From the NCBI GenBank assembly GCA_022414725.1, contig JAJSRW010000604.1, positions 1 to 64,000 of the forward strand: 64,000 nucleotides of DNA. The letters run 5' to 3'. Within the stretch, counting starts at the first letter, position 1, and every line of letters starts with the position of its first letter. The position numbers and the translations under genes are program-made. Shown here piece after piece: positions 23,154 through 32,685 of the stretch. The notes under the pieces were generated by a model. It saw nothing but the letters and a program-made list of their open reading frames with translations. It ran no database searches and was not told the DNA's origin. Source of the DNA: Microglena sp. YARC. Taxonomy: Eukaryota > Chlorophyta > Chlorophyceae > Chlamydomonadales > Chlamydomonadaceae.

Positions 23154-24179
23154 GCCAAACTCGAACCAGGATAAGCAGGAGATCACAGGTGACACAAGGT
23201 TTCGAACTTGAACTTGAACTCGAACTTGAATTACATAGCAGGTGTCTGAAAACTATGGAATCAGCACGCTTGCATCCAGACGAAGTCGTTGCACTTATCC
23301 AGAGGCGAAATGGAGCAGGGAGAAAAAAGTTAGGAAAAAGTTCATATGGGCCGAGAGGGGGGGGGGGGGGGGGGGGGCACCCTGCCCTAAATTCCTCAGA
23401 ATGGCACCGGACCCGGGGGTATCGATAGATCACGTGATCCCCTAACGGAAACAACTTCCCGATACCCTGACATGGACCGTGCCGGACTTTCTATGGCTCC
23501 TGTCATCCTCCTGGGGGGGGATACAAAAAGAGGGAAGTGCTTTCATCTTCCTCTTCCTCGAAGGGCAGGTGTTGGGAAGGTCAAGGAAGATGAAGTTCCA
23601 AGTGTTCAGAAACTAATGGGCACGAGTCACCATGAAAGCTACACAGCTACTCAGCTACAAAGCTGAGTCGGAAACCCATGTCAGATTCCGGTCGGTCTTA
23701 CCGGAACTCGCCGTCAGAATTGGCCGGTGCATTCCGGAAGGGACTCGCAGAAAGTTCCTGACAAACCAACATTGTTTTTTTTGGCTGCGGTATACTGACC
23801 ATCAAATACCCCAATACTGGAATACCGACCGGTTTGTTCTACCCTAGCTGGGTAGTGCCCTTTCATGGGTGAACAAGGGCGTGACCGCCCTTGACTTGGA
23901 AATGGAGATCCGCAGGGGATGGGGATGAGGATGGGGAGCCCCGCTGTGACTAGGGTTATTTTGTGTGCGGTGTGAGGTGTGCGGTGTGTCTAACCTTGTT
24001 GCTGCCCTCGTGGCTGTTCTTGCGGAAAGTGATTATCGTACACCGCGCTTTGGTACACAGTTGCGCAGTTGCCTCATACACTGGGGCTGTGCACCCACCG
24101 GCTGTGACTAAGCAATCTCCTTCGAGTTGACTGGACTGCCGAATCGAATGCAAGTCGTTTCAGACGCACGCTCCTATCT
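23154..24179. other. No clear gene; poly-G element and small ORF
   Basis: A poly-G block lies at 23,356-23,378 and a (GAACTTGAACTC)n tract near 23,203-23,232. A minus-strand frame (24,153-23,956) reads CTAPVYEATAQLCTKARC and could be an exon fragment, since an AAG/GTTAGA donor-like site follows at about 23,992. I do not recognise it. Confidence 0.35.
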
Positions 24180-24271
24180 AGGTGATGCGACTGCGTTTGC
24201 GAATTCTGTCACAAATGCCACGCATGGGACGTCAAGTGACTGCTACTTTGAAAGAGAAAGCTGGCGTGGGG
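24180..24271. repeat. Left unit of tandem repeat interrupted by the LTR element
   Basis: GGTGATGCGACTGCGTTTGC, GAATTCTGTCACAAATGCC and GGCGTGGGG align in order with 29,678-29,772 on the other side of the retrotransposon. The element therefore inserted into a pre-existing array with a unit of about 92-95 bp. The last five bases (24,267-24,271, TGGGG) are the left target-site duplication. Confidence 0.75.
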
Positions 24272-24616
24272 TGTGACAGATAACGATCCGTCACCGGGCG
24301 ACGCTACCACGAGGTGGCGACGACTTCCCCGAGGAAGGTGAACTGACGTGACTCGACGTGCCCTGACGTCGAAGGTTGAACCGATAAACAGGTCCGCGAC
24401 CTTCGCGCGCCTTACGTCCGCGCCCTTCACGCGACCTTCAGACTATTCGAGTATTCTGGCAGTCGAATTCGAATACACGGGTTTATCGCCAAACCGCGGG
24501 AGGATGTAGGAGATTTAAGCTTGACGCTTAACTCTCTAAGGCCAGAAAATAGAGAGGTTCAATTCCTTTCCCTCCTGATACTTTATCTCAAGATAAGACG
24601 TCTTTCCAACGTCACA
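24272..24616 (+). repeat. 5' LTR
   Basis: It begins TGTGACAGATAACG and ends AACGTCACA. It differs from the 3' LTR by a GGCG insertion near 24,297 and six substitutions. The sequence just inside (24,617-24,634, TTTGATTTCGGAGCCTG) is where a primer-binding site should lie, but it matches no tRNA 3' end that I can identify with confidence. Confidence 0.95.
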
Positions 24617-24668
24617 TTTGATTTCGGAGCCTGTTCCTTTTCCCCTCGTTTTTTTTTCTTCTTTCACG

Positions 24669-25289
24669 ATGGACATGGACCATGACGCTGCCAACTCCTC
24701 CGACCTCGGGTCGGGTTCCTCGTCCGAAGTCGTCCGCGCAGCTCAGGCCGCTCGGCTTGCTGAGGCGCACGACCTCATCCGCCAACACAAGGAGGCCCTT
24801 ACCTCCTCCAGGAAGAGCTACCCTGCTACGACCCTCATCGCCCATCAGGAGGCGCTGGAGATCATCCGCCTCGACGAGGAGGCAAAGGCTGCCGCTGCCA
24901 CTGCTGCTCTCCAAGCTGACCTCGCCGCAGCCCTGGCCAAGGCCGCTGAGCCTACGCCCCTGCAGGCTATGGAGGCTATGATGGCCCAGTTGGCCTCCGT
25001 CATTGCGACACACGCCAAGAGGCCTGGACCGCCCCAATCGGGGGACTCCAAGAGACCACGGACTCCTACCTCTGAGTACCGACCCGCCCTCACTGATGAG
25101 GAGAAATCCGCCCGTAGCCTGGCGCTCGCCATCAAGCGTGGATGGAAGCAGAGCAACGGCGCTCCCTGGGACCTGGCGTCCATCACCGCTGCTCGAGCAC
25201 AGAACCTCTGCTACAAATGTGGCACGGTCCGCAGTTTTTCGCCTGGCACCCCGCCCAAGTGCCCCACTTGCCCTGCTGAAAGGAAGTGA
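24669..25289 (+). CDS. Short Gag-like protein with C-terminal Cys4 motif
   Basis: The ATG at 24,669 gives 206 residues. The N-terminal half is Ala/Glu-rich and predicted helical or coiled-coil (about residues 20-115), followed by a basic KRPGPPQSGDSKRPR segment. The C-terminus carries CYKC-x13-CPTC, that is C-x2-C-x13-C-x2-C. Chromoviral Gags usually have a longer capsid domain and a CCHC knuckle, so this looks like a zinc-ribbon variant or a shortened Gag. It ends at TGA (25,287-25,289), and the protease frame continues directly in phase. Its position between LTR and protease supports Gag; the fold itself is not recognised. Confidence 0.7.
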   Translation: MDMDHDAANSSDLGSGSSSEVVRAAQAARLAEAHDLIRQHKEALTSSRKSYPATTLIAHQEALEIIRLDEEAKAAAATAALQADLAAALAKAAEPTPLQAMEAMMAQLASVIATHAKRPGPPQSGDSKRPRTPTSEYRPALTDEEKSARSLALAIKRGWKQSNGAPWDLASITAARAQNLCYKCGTVRSFSPGTPPKCPTCPAERK

Positions 25290-26240
25290 TGGTTAGGTCC
25301 GCCAACTCGATGTTTAACACCTACTGTTACCGATATACCTGGCCCCGTTTGTGTAACGCTGACGCCCAGACCACCCCTCTTGTCCCTTCGACTCTCGGTC
25401 CTAGTGGAGTGCCAACGATGGCCTTCCCGACTGCCTTCACCACCGGAACCGATTGCACCCGATTGCACCCGATTGCACCCGATTGCATACACGACCCCCT
25501 CGTCCTCAAGGATTATACTCACCCGAACACCCCACCACCCCCGCACATACCTTGCATCTCGGCTTGCGCAACCTCCGGTCCACGCTGACCAAGACACGGC
25601 CCTATTCGATGCGACCCTCTCGGGTGTCAAGGGTAAGGTCCTCATCGACAGCGGCGCTGACGCTGTTTTTGTCTCCGCCACATTCCTCGCTACCGAAGGT
25701 TTCGGCACCTACGTCGGTGAACCTGTCTACGTACGGGTCGCAGATGGTACCACGGTACTTACCTCGACTCGGGCTGATTTTACCCTCGACCTCGGTAAAC
25801 ACAGATCGAAAATCAAGGGCGCGTACGTCCTCCCTACCCTCGGTCCGAGTACGACAGCGCTCCTTGGCCGCTCTTGGATGTTGCAATCACGAGTGTGCCT
25901 AAGTTTCGAAACGACTCGTATGAAAGCCACCCTTCGAACCCCTCGCAAGTCTGACCAGACCACGGTGGAATTATATTCCACTCGCCTCGAATCTACACCG
26001 TACTCGATCCCTGAGCTCGTGGCCTATACCCTCGCCAAAATCGAACTCTTTGACGCCGCAGTCTGCAAGAGTCCAGGATTGATGTCCAACCAGACACTCA
26101 AACGATGGGTCCGCAAACAGAAGACTAACCTCTCGTGCTTCGAGGTGGTGGTTACTCATCTTGACGAAAACGACGAGGCCTTTGTCCTTAACGCACACGC
26201 AGCACAGGTCGAATGGGTCGTCGCGACCAAATTGTCCTGA
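25290..26240 (+). CDS. Retrotransposon aspartic protease region
   Basis: This is the same frame as Gag, open from the codon after the Gag TGA to 26,240. It contains LIDSGADAVFVS (the catalytic D-S-G of retropepsins, near 25,645) and LLGRSWM, the conserved ILG-type strand. There is no in-frame ATG before the catalytic core, so expression would need readthrough of the TGA, or the stop is a mutation. A GATTGCACCC tandem (25,455-25,488) lies in the linker. The frame ends 28 bases inside the RT frame. Confidence 0.8.
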   Translation, partial: WLGPPTRCLTPTVTDIPGPVCVTLTPRPPLLSLRLSVLVECQRWPSRLPSPPEPIAPDCTRLHPIAYTTPSSSRIILTRTPHHPRTYLASRLAQPPVHADQDTALFDATLSGVKGKVLIDSGADAVFVSATFLATEGFGTYVGEPVYVRVADGTTVLTSTRADFTLDLGKHRSKIKGAYVLPTLGPSTTALLGRSWMLQSRVCLSFETTRMKATLRTPRKSDQTTVELYSTRLESTPYSIPELVAYTLAKIELFDAAVCKSPGLMSNQTLKRWVRKQKTNLSCFEVVVTHLDENDEAFVLNAHAAQVEWVVATKLS

Positions 26241-29008
26241 ACTGTGAGAAGGATTTCGCCAAAGCCTTTTCCACGGCAGACTCGGTCTCTGCATTACGTC
26301 CCGATACGCCCCTCGTCTGTCCCCTCATCGACCCCCAGACCACACCGAAATTCTCACGCGGACATCGCTTGTCCCCTGCCGAACTCCTCGAAGTCCAACA
26401 GCAAGTAAAGGACCTCCTCGCGAAAGGCTTCATCAACCCTAGCTCGAGTCCTTGGGGATCCCCCATCCTTTTCATCGCTAAGCCTGATGGCACATGGCGC
26501 ATGGCCATCGACTATCGCAAACTGAACAAGGTCACGATACCTAACCGATACCCGTTACCTCGTATCGACGACCTCTTCGACCAGGTTCGAGGTGCTAAGG
26601 TCTTCTCCAACCTAGACCTCCGAAATGCGTACCACAACATCCGCTTACACGATTCTGACGTACCGAAAACTGCCTTCATCACCCCCATGGGGCTCTACGA
26701 ATTCAAAGTCCTGCCTTTCGGACTCGCCAACGCCCCCTCCGCATTTACGAAGGTCATGAACACGGTGTTCCGCGACCTCATCGGCAAGTTTGTCGTTATC
26801 TACTTGGACGATATTCTGATTTTCAGTAGCAACGACGAAGAGCACGAACGCCACCTTCGGATTGTTCTCCAGCGCTTGGAGGATAATCACCTCTTTATCA
26901 AACGGGAGAAATGCAGTTTTTTTCAGCCTGAGGTCAAGTACCTAGGTCACGTGCTATCGGGGGATGGCATTCGAGTCAACGCAACGAAGGTCAAAGCAGT
27001 CGCTGACTGGCCTACTCCGACCTGCTCGAAGCACGTACAACAGTTCCTTGGACTCGCTAACTTTTTCCGCAAATTTATCCAAGGTTACTCCTCGCTCGCT
27101 GCCCCTCTGACCGCTATCGCTAACAAACACAACCCTGGGGTTGGTTCGACACCACCGCCGGCAGGCAAACCCCTCGGTAAACGGAACGCCGGACTGCGGG
27201 GATCAGGTTTTGCGGCGGCCTGGACCCAAGACTGTCAAAGTGCCTTCAACGCTATTAAAGAAAGCCTCACCAACGCTCCTCTGCTTGCCCACCCCGATCC
27301 AACGAAAGACTTTCGAGCTGTCACGGACGCTTCCATCGAGGGCACGGGGGGCGTTCTCCTTCAGGAGGGTCGGCCGATAGCTTACCATTCCCACAAGTTC
27401 TCGAAAGCCGAACGCAATTACACCACCGGCGAACAAGAATTGCTCGCGGTGTACCTCGCGCTTAAAGAATGGCGATGCTATCTCGAAGGATGTACAGGAA
27501 AATTCGAACTCGATACTGATCACGAACCACTCGTCTATCTCGCCAATCAACCGATGCTTTCGCGAAAGCAAGCCCGTTACATGGAATTTTTCTCGCGCTT
27601 CTCGAACATGAAGTGGAACCACATCGCTGGCCGTGCCAATGTGGCTGATCCCTTGAGCCGAAACCCGAGTTTCACGTCAGCGCTCACGGTGGAACGTCTC
27701 GACCCCTCCGATCCCATCCACTCGCGTGAAATTTTCCCCGATATCTTGCTCGCGTACGAACGTGACTCGTGGTTCCGGTGTCCTCGAAACACGCAACACC
27801 TTACCCTCCGCCCCGATGGCTATTGGGTTGGTACAGGCCGCAATAACCGTTCAGCATCCGAGACGCAGATCGTGGTCCCAAATGGCAACGCCCTAAAGAG
27901 TCGCATCTTGTTCGCCTTCCATGATACCCAGCGTAGCGGGCACCCGGGGTTCGAACGTACGTTCAACTCTATCGGCCGTTATTACTGGTGGCCTGCGATG
28001 CGCCTCGATGTTAACGATTACGTTCGATCCTGTCATTCGTGCCAATCGGTGAAGGCTTCACACCGGCGATGCCAAGGCACGCTCCAACCGCTCCCTATTC
28101 CTAAAGCTCCGTTCGATTCGCTCAGCATGGACTTTATCGTGGGACTCCCCAAGTCAGAGGGGTACGACATGATCTTCGTTATTGTTGATCGTCTTACGAA
28201 AATGGTCAAGCTAGCGCCTTGCAAAACCACCGATGGCGCAGAAGAGATTGCCAAAATCTTTCACCGAATTATCCTTAGCGAACAGGGTACCCCGACTTCC
28301 CTTATCACCGATCGCGACGTCAAATTCACGAGTACGTTCTGGAAGACCCTCCAGTCTCTCTGCTCCATCGAACCCGGGATGTCCACGGCGTTTCATCCAC
28401 AGACAGACGGTCAGACCGAGCGTATGGACAGTGTTCTCGAGGACACTCTTCGTCACTTTACTTCGACAACTCAGAAAAACTGGTCGCAGCTCCTCCCGAA
28501 CGCGCAGTTTGCGATCAACAACTCGTACAACAGTAGTATTCGGGATTTCCCGTTCCGCCTCCTCTATGGACGATACCCACGAGTCGCTCTACAGCCTCCT
28601 GACACGATCCTCCTCGATGCCAGTCCGACGGCCGTTTCTTGGGTCGAACACATGACCACCGCTTTGGACTGTGCGAAAAAGGCCCTCCGCGCGGCCCAGG
28701 ATCGACAACGCACGTACGCTAACCTCCATCGACGGCCGGTTACCTTCCTTCTCGGCCAGGAAGTCATGCTCTCCACGAAAAATCTGAAGTATTGGCCAGG
28801 ACGGGCTCGCAAGCTCCTCCCTCGGTTCGTGGGACCGTTCCCCATCACTCGAGTTTACGATAAACACGGTGAGTCCCTCGCTGCGACACTCGCCCTTCCC
28901 GATGGCTGGCGGATTCATCCTACGTTCCACGTATCCTTGCTCAAGGCTTACGTCCCCGATTGGGTCTCCGATGATCCGCCCCAACCCAGACCATTTCAGG
29001 ACTACTGA
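26213..29008 (+). CDS. Pol: reverse transcriptase, RNase H, integrase
   Basis: The ATG at 26,213 gives 931 residues. RT: AKPDGTWRMAIDYRKLNKV, LPFGLANAPSAF and the YLDD catalytic box at residues 197-200. RNase H: TDAS (Asp about 372), the GEQELLAVY Glu and the DTDHEPL Asp. An unusual Gly/Pro/Lys-rich insert of about 25 residues separates the two. Integrase: an HHCC finger (HDTQRSGHPGF...CHSCQ), Asp in SMDFIVGLP, Asp in ITDRDVKF and Glu in TDGQTERMDSVLEDTL. A GPF motif (RFVGPFPITRVY) and HPTFHVSLLK follow. All catalytic residues appear intact. It is offset by -1 relative to the protease frame, with a 28-base overlap; no obvious slippery heptamer was found. It stops just before the chromodomain, which lies in another frame. 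Confidence 0.95.
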   Translation: MGRRDQIVLNCEKDFAKAFSTADSVSALRPDTPLVCPLIDPQTTPKFSRGHRLSPAELLEVQQQVKDLLAKGFINPSSSPWGSPILFIAKPDGTWRMAIDYRKLNKVTIPNRYPLPRIDDLFDQVRGAKVFSNLDLRNAYHNIRLHDSDVPKTAFITPMGLYEFKVLPFGLANAPSAFTKVMNTVFRDLIGKFVVIYLDDILIFSSNDEEHERHLRIVLQRLEDNHLFIKREKCSFFQPEVKYLGHVLSGDGIRVNATKVKAVADWPTPTCSKHVQQFLGLANFFRKFIQGYSSLAAPLTAIANKHNPGVGSTPPPAGKPLGKRNAGLRGSGFAAAWTQDCQSAFNAIKESLTNAPLLAHPDPTKDFRAVTDASIEGTGGVLLQEGRPIAYHSHKFSKAERNYTTGEQELLAVYLALKEWRCYLEGCTGKFELDTDHEPLVYLANQPMLSRKQARYMEFFSRFSNMKWNHIAGRANVADPLSRNPSFTSALTVERLDPSDPIHSREIFPDILLAYERDSWFRCPRNTQHLTLRPDGYWVGTGRNNRSASETQIVVPNGNALKSRILFAFHDTQRSGHPGFERTFNSIGRYYWWPAMRLDVNDYVRSCHSCQSVKASHRRCQGTLQPLPIPKAPFDSLSMDFIVGLPKSEGYDMIFVIVDRLTKMVKLAPCKTTDGAEEIAKIFHRIILSEQGTPTSLITDRDVKFTSTFWKTLQSLCSIEPGMSTAFHPQTDGQTERMDSVLEDTLRHFTSTTQKNWSQLLPNAQFAINNSYNSSIRDFPFRLLYGRYPRVALQPPDTILLDASPTAVSWVEHMTTALDCAKKALRAAQDRQRTYANLHRRPVTFLLGQEVMLSTKNLKYWPGRARKLLPRFVGPFPITRVYDKHGESLAATLALPDGWRIHPTFHVSLLKAYVPDWVSDDPPQPRPFQDY

Positions 29009-29411
29009 AGAACCCGTCTATGAAATCGGCAAAGTGGTCGACCACAAAATCGAATCGGGACTCCTCCGCTACTACGTTCAGTGGCTGCACTCTGATCACG
29101 TTCATTCTTGGGAACTCGAAACCGACCTCGCTGGTCCTTGCGCTTCCGAAATCGATCTGTACTGGCGCCAGAACCCAGACCGCTCACGCCTTCTCGATCT
29201 CCCACCCGTCCCTGATCCGCACGCGCCGGTCCGCCCCCGCACTCGTCGCGAAGCCTCGACAGAAACCCCTGACGAGTACGTCCACCGAAAAAGCACACGA
29301 CTCCAGGAGAAGTTGCGAGCCACAGAGGGGGGAAATGTAACAGATAACGATCCGTCACCGACGCTACCACGAGGTGGCGACGACCTCCCCGAGGAAGGTG
29401 AACTGACGTGA
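29009..29411 (+). CDS. Chromodomain segment, out of frame with Pol
   Basis: In the +1 frame relative to Pol, TTEEPVYEIGKVVDHKIESG, LLRYYVQWLHSDHVHSWELE has the aromatic residues and spacing of a chromodomain (Y..I..I...........Y.V.W.......WE). It is normally fused to integrase and targets insertion to modified histones. The tail is basic (RPRTRREASTETP), and the stop lies inside the 3' LTR at 29,409-29,411. A one-base indel near 28,998-29,008 would explain the break; the frame itself is open upstream from about 28,869. Confidence 0.85.
29324..29335 (+). promoter_or_regulatory. Polypurine tract
   Basis: AGAGGGGGGAAA lies directly before the TG of the 3' LTR, where plus-strand DNA synthesis is primed. 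Confidence 0.85.
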
Positions 29412-29676
29412 CTCGACGTGCCCTGACGTCGAAGGTTGAACCGATAAACAGGTCCGCGACCTTCGCGCGCCTTACGTCTGCGCCCTTCACGCGACCTTCA
29501 GACTATTCGAGTATTCTGGCAGTCGAATTCGAATACACGGGTTTATCGCTAAACCGCGGGAGGATGTAGGAGATTTAAGCTCGACGCTTAACTCTCTAAG
29601 GCCAGAAAATAGAGAGGTTCAATTCCTTTCCCTCCTGATACTTTATCTCAAGTTAAGACGTCTTTCCAACGTCACA
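29336..29676 (+). repeat. 3' LTR
   Basis: It begins TGTAACAGATAACG and ends AACGTCACA, followed by the TGGGG target duplication (29,677-29,681). Confidence 0.95.
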
Positions 29677-29990
29677 TGGGGTGATGACAGTTTGCAGGGC
29701 GAATTCTGTCACAAATGCCTCGGATTGGACGTCTGCCACTGCTACTACAATCGATATACTTGGCGTGGGGCGATAGCACTTTGCAAGGTGAACCCTTAGG
29801 GCCACAAGCGCCTCCGTTTTGCTCGCCCGATTTGCGCACCCGTTTTGCTCTCCGGCTATGCTCGCCCGGCAGTACGCCTGATGTACCGAAGTCGCTACCC
29901 ATGGAGGGGCGGTAACAATTCTAGGTGAACGAACAAGAGAGAGCTTCCGTGTCATAGCGCGCAAGTTTAACAATTGTAGGTAGTTCAGGC
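29677..29990. repeat. Right units of the interrupted repeat and flank
   Basis: 29,678-29,772 repeats the 24,180-24,271 unit (GAATTCTGTCACAAATGCC at 29,701). A third partial unit (GGCGATAGCACTTTGCAAGG) starts at about 29,768. 29.80-29.98 kb shows only GCTCGCCCG-type short repeats. 29,983-29,990 (GTTCAGGC) is the left target duplication of the next MITE. Confidence 0.65.
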
Positions 29991-30173
29991 CAGGGTAATT
30001 CAAAGCGCGCGCTTTTGAGCGCTGACTTTTTGACCCCCTCGCTTTAAGCGCAGTTTTTTGCACCCCCAGTGGGCGCAGCAAGCAATTTTTGCGCTTTTTG
30101 CACTACAAATCGCAGTTTTTTTATTTTCAAGTGCGCTAAAGCGCTGGCCAATTTAGTTATTTGAAGTACCCTG
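29991..30173. mobile_element. hAT-type MITE, copy 1 (183 bp)
   Basis: The ends CAGGGTAATTCAAA and its inverted partner at 30,160-30,173 (TTTGAAGTACCCTG) match at 13 of 14 positions. The element is flanked by perfect 8-bp duplications GTTCAGGC (29,983-29,990 and 30,174-30,181). The CAGGG end and 8-bp duplication are characteristic of the hAT superfamily. The interior is non-coding with AGCGCGCGCTTTTGAGCGCT palindromes. Copy 2 lies inverted at 35,800. Confidence 0.9.
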
Positions 30174-30181
30174 GTTCAGGC

Positions 30182-30964
30182 TGTCTTGCGAGATAATTGG
30201 GCTCGCATTTCCACATGCCATATTATGGAACATAAATATAACTACACTTCGATCCTATATTGACGGTGTACCGTGCCTATAACTTACCTAACTCATGTGG
30301 AAACAAGCCCTTAATGTCACCCTCTACTTAGGATCTACGTATGGCCGAGGACCCTATGCTATTACTCAGCGTGGGCCTCGGGATGTAGATTCCTGGGCCT
30401 GCCATGTTGGAGACGAGAAATGGACTTAGTCGGGAGGAACCAGGGTCGTCGGTATGACAAGGAGAAGAGATTTACATTAGCAAGAAGATAGAAAAAAGGT
30501 TCCACACAACAAGCAAGGCAAGGGCCGTTATGTGGCTAGCGAAGGTCAAGTAGGCCTTACACTACTTCAGAAATGTGTACCCTTCTAATACTCAATGTTG
30601 GCTCGACAAGTGTCACAAAGCAAGAGCATTCAGTCATGGCAAAGCAAAAGGGAACATCGTAGGTTTGCAAGCATCGCCTGGGAGGCGCAAGATTTCTTGC
30701 TGCATGTAAAATTCAATATATGATGGCCTCTATCTACTACGTCATCATTGTAACATAAGATACGGGGCTGTGTGCGTAGGTTCTCGGCGCGCACTGGCTA
30801 CTGGTTACTTGCTACAACGTATGAGTTAAGAGCAATCACGGCCGACATAGCCAGGGGCGATTCCTACAGCCTACATGTCGGAGATCTCTATTAGCTTACG
30901 CCGATGGCTGAAGCAACCAGGGCCTAGGTATTACGAACAGCCCAGAATTTACTGAATAACCATG
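30182..30964. other. No gene seen
   Basis: Mixed-composition sequence without long frames, repeats or RNA-like elements that I can support. Confidence 0.5.
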
Positions 30965-30967
30965 TAA

Positions 30968-31187
30968 CAATTCCAATTACTGCATGCTATGAGGCCGACT
31001 CAGTGGTGTCTTGGGCACTGACTGGTTGATGTGGGCAAATTCATATTCAAGTTACTAAATGCTCAGAGGCTGGCTCTATGGTGTCTTGAGCACTGACTGG
31101 TTGACGTGGGCAAATTCAAATCAAGCTTCTACATGCTAAGAGGCTGGCTCTGTGATGTCTAGGCACTCATTGGTTGACATGGTCAAA
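30968..31187. repeat. Three-copy 72-76 bp tandem repeat
   Basis: Each unit contains TGCTAAGAGGCTGGCTCTG, GGTGTCTTGAGCACTGACTG and GTTGACGTGGGCAAATTCA with divergence. It lies 3' of gene K on its strand and may belong to its 3' flank. Confidence 0.75.
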
Positions 31188-31387
31188 TAAATGAATACAT
31201 GGAACGCCTTAGCTACAGACGATGAGGAGCTAGAAGGCTGACGTACAATGTAACCAAACCAAACAAACCTATCTAACGATGCGTCAGATGGCTGTGCTAT
31301 CTAGGTAGCTATCTTGCTATCTAACTCTGAACAAGGAGGCTGTATAAACTAAGCAGGAGGGGGAGCGAAAGGGGAGCTGTTTGGAAG

Positions 31388-32685
31388 CTACCCCCCCGAG
31401 GCCGACCTATAGTGTCCAAGCCTCCTCCTCCGCTGCTGCTGTTGCTGCAGCAACAACTGGTGTAGGTCTATCTCTGGGTTGGCAGCGCTAGCAGGCAAGG
31501 GCACCCAGCTTCCAAGCTCGTGGTCAGGGTCAGAGCCATAGGTGTCACTTCCGGCATGGATGGAACCCTGGGAGCTAGGGCGGTGGAGGGAGGGGGGAAT
31601 AGAGGCCCCCGACCCTAGATACAAGGGGGCCCGGGGGGGTAGGGGGGCGGGGGCCATGGGGATGCGTCCGTGGCCGCCGAGCTTAAATAGGTGGAAATCC
31701 GGGTCTAGGGCCGGTGGGGGTATGCCGTGTGGGTGGAGGAGGGGGTGGGATTGGGAGTCAATGTTGGCTTGCCACTGCTGTGAGGGGCGGGTTTCCATTT
31801 GTGTAACTTCGATGTTGACGACGTACTTCTCGTAGATCCAGCCGGCGTTGCTCTTCCACCACTTCTCGGCCTCTGTGGGGGCAACAGGTGATGAGGTGAG
31901 CTATTGCTTGTTCAAATGTGATGGTTTGCTTGTTTACTTGTCAAAGTGTGGACGTGTGGTGAGTGGTGGAGTGGGGCGATCGTCTTCGTTTGTTTGTTTG
32001 CCTCCTGGTTTCCTACTCCTATAGCTCCCCTCTCCCCTCCACCCGCAACCGATGCATGAGCTCATTGCACAACCCCCACCCCTACCACTAAAACAAATAC
32101 CCACCCCCACCCTTACACCACCACACTCACCTGACCCATTGAAGTGCTGCTTGGAGAAGCGGATCTTGACGAGCTCAGGCTTGCCACTGGGGTGCCTGTG
32201 TAGCCAGAAGTGGACCCCCATATGCACCTCCTCCTCCCAGCTCTCCGCCCCTACAAACTCCTGCTCTTGCCTCGCTCTATGCTCCACCGCAGCTTGGGCG
32301 TACCCCCCATAGGTCCTATGTCCTAGGCCCTCCTTGGGACCCACCTCCAAGGCCCCAGATTCTCCATTGAAGTGGCGGAGCAAATGACCGACACCGGCAA
32401 TGCTGCCAAGGCTGTAGGAAGCCACACTGGAGCCAGAGTCTGGGGTGGGGATTCCGGCGGACCCGCGCTTGAGGGGAGGGGGGGGGCAGGCCTTTGCCAT
32501 GCTAGGCTGCCATGCTGCCAGGCTGGTCAGCTGTTGGGGAGGGATATTCATCTGGGAGAAGTGGACAGGATGAACTGCAGAGGAGGGGTGGGGTGAGGGG
32601 GTTTGGTTTGGTAGGGGTGAGGTGGGATGCACTAGGGATTCCGGCGGATGCGCGCTTGAGGGCGGGGGGGAGCTCGGCTGGCAAG
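31388..32685 (-). CDS. Gene K last two exons: BRX domain and C-terminus
   Basis: Exon 32,685-32,131 is Pro/Ser-rich, then reads ESWEEEVHMGVHFWLHRHPS, GKPELVKIRFSKQHFNGS. It splices at GTGAGTG to exon 31,872-31,388, which begins EAEKWWKSNAGWIYEKYVV. This is the BRX signature (W-E..V......G..EL..IRFS...F....AE.WW......YEKY). BRX domains mediate dimerisation and partner binding in BRX and PRAF proteins. A poly-Gln tract and RRRRLGHYRSASGG end the protein. A diverged duplication of the exon start (GCGCGNRTCCGCCGGAATCC at 32,640 and 32,455) lies inside the longer exon. Confidence 0.9.

Larger units (their letters stand above)
24272..29676 (+). mobile_element. Ty3/gypsy chromovirus, nearly complete
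   Basis: The 5,405-bp element is bounded by 345- and 341-bp LTRs, TG...CA ends and perfect TGGGG duplications (24,267-24,271 and 29,677-29,681). The order is Gag, protease, RT, RNase H, integrase with a GPF motif, and chromodomain, which is the chromovirus arrangement of Metaviridae. The LTRs differ at about six positions and one 4-base indel (about 98% identical by eye), indicating a fairly recent insertion. Coding is split over three segments, with an in-frame stop between Gag and protease, a frame change into RT and another before the chromodomain. The copy is probably not intact unless recoding is used. Confidence 0.95.

Noticed and set aside
24617..24634. Primer-binding site for a defined tRNA
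   Set aside because: The sequence after the 5' LTR has only weak similarity to known PBS motifs and I cannot match it to a tRNA with confidence.
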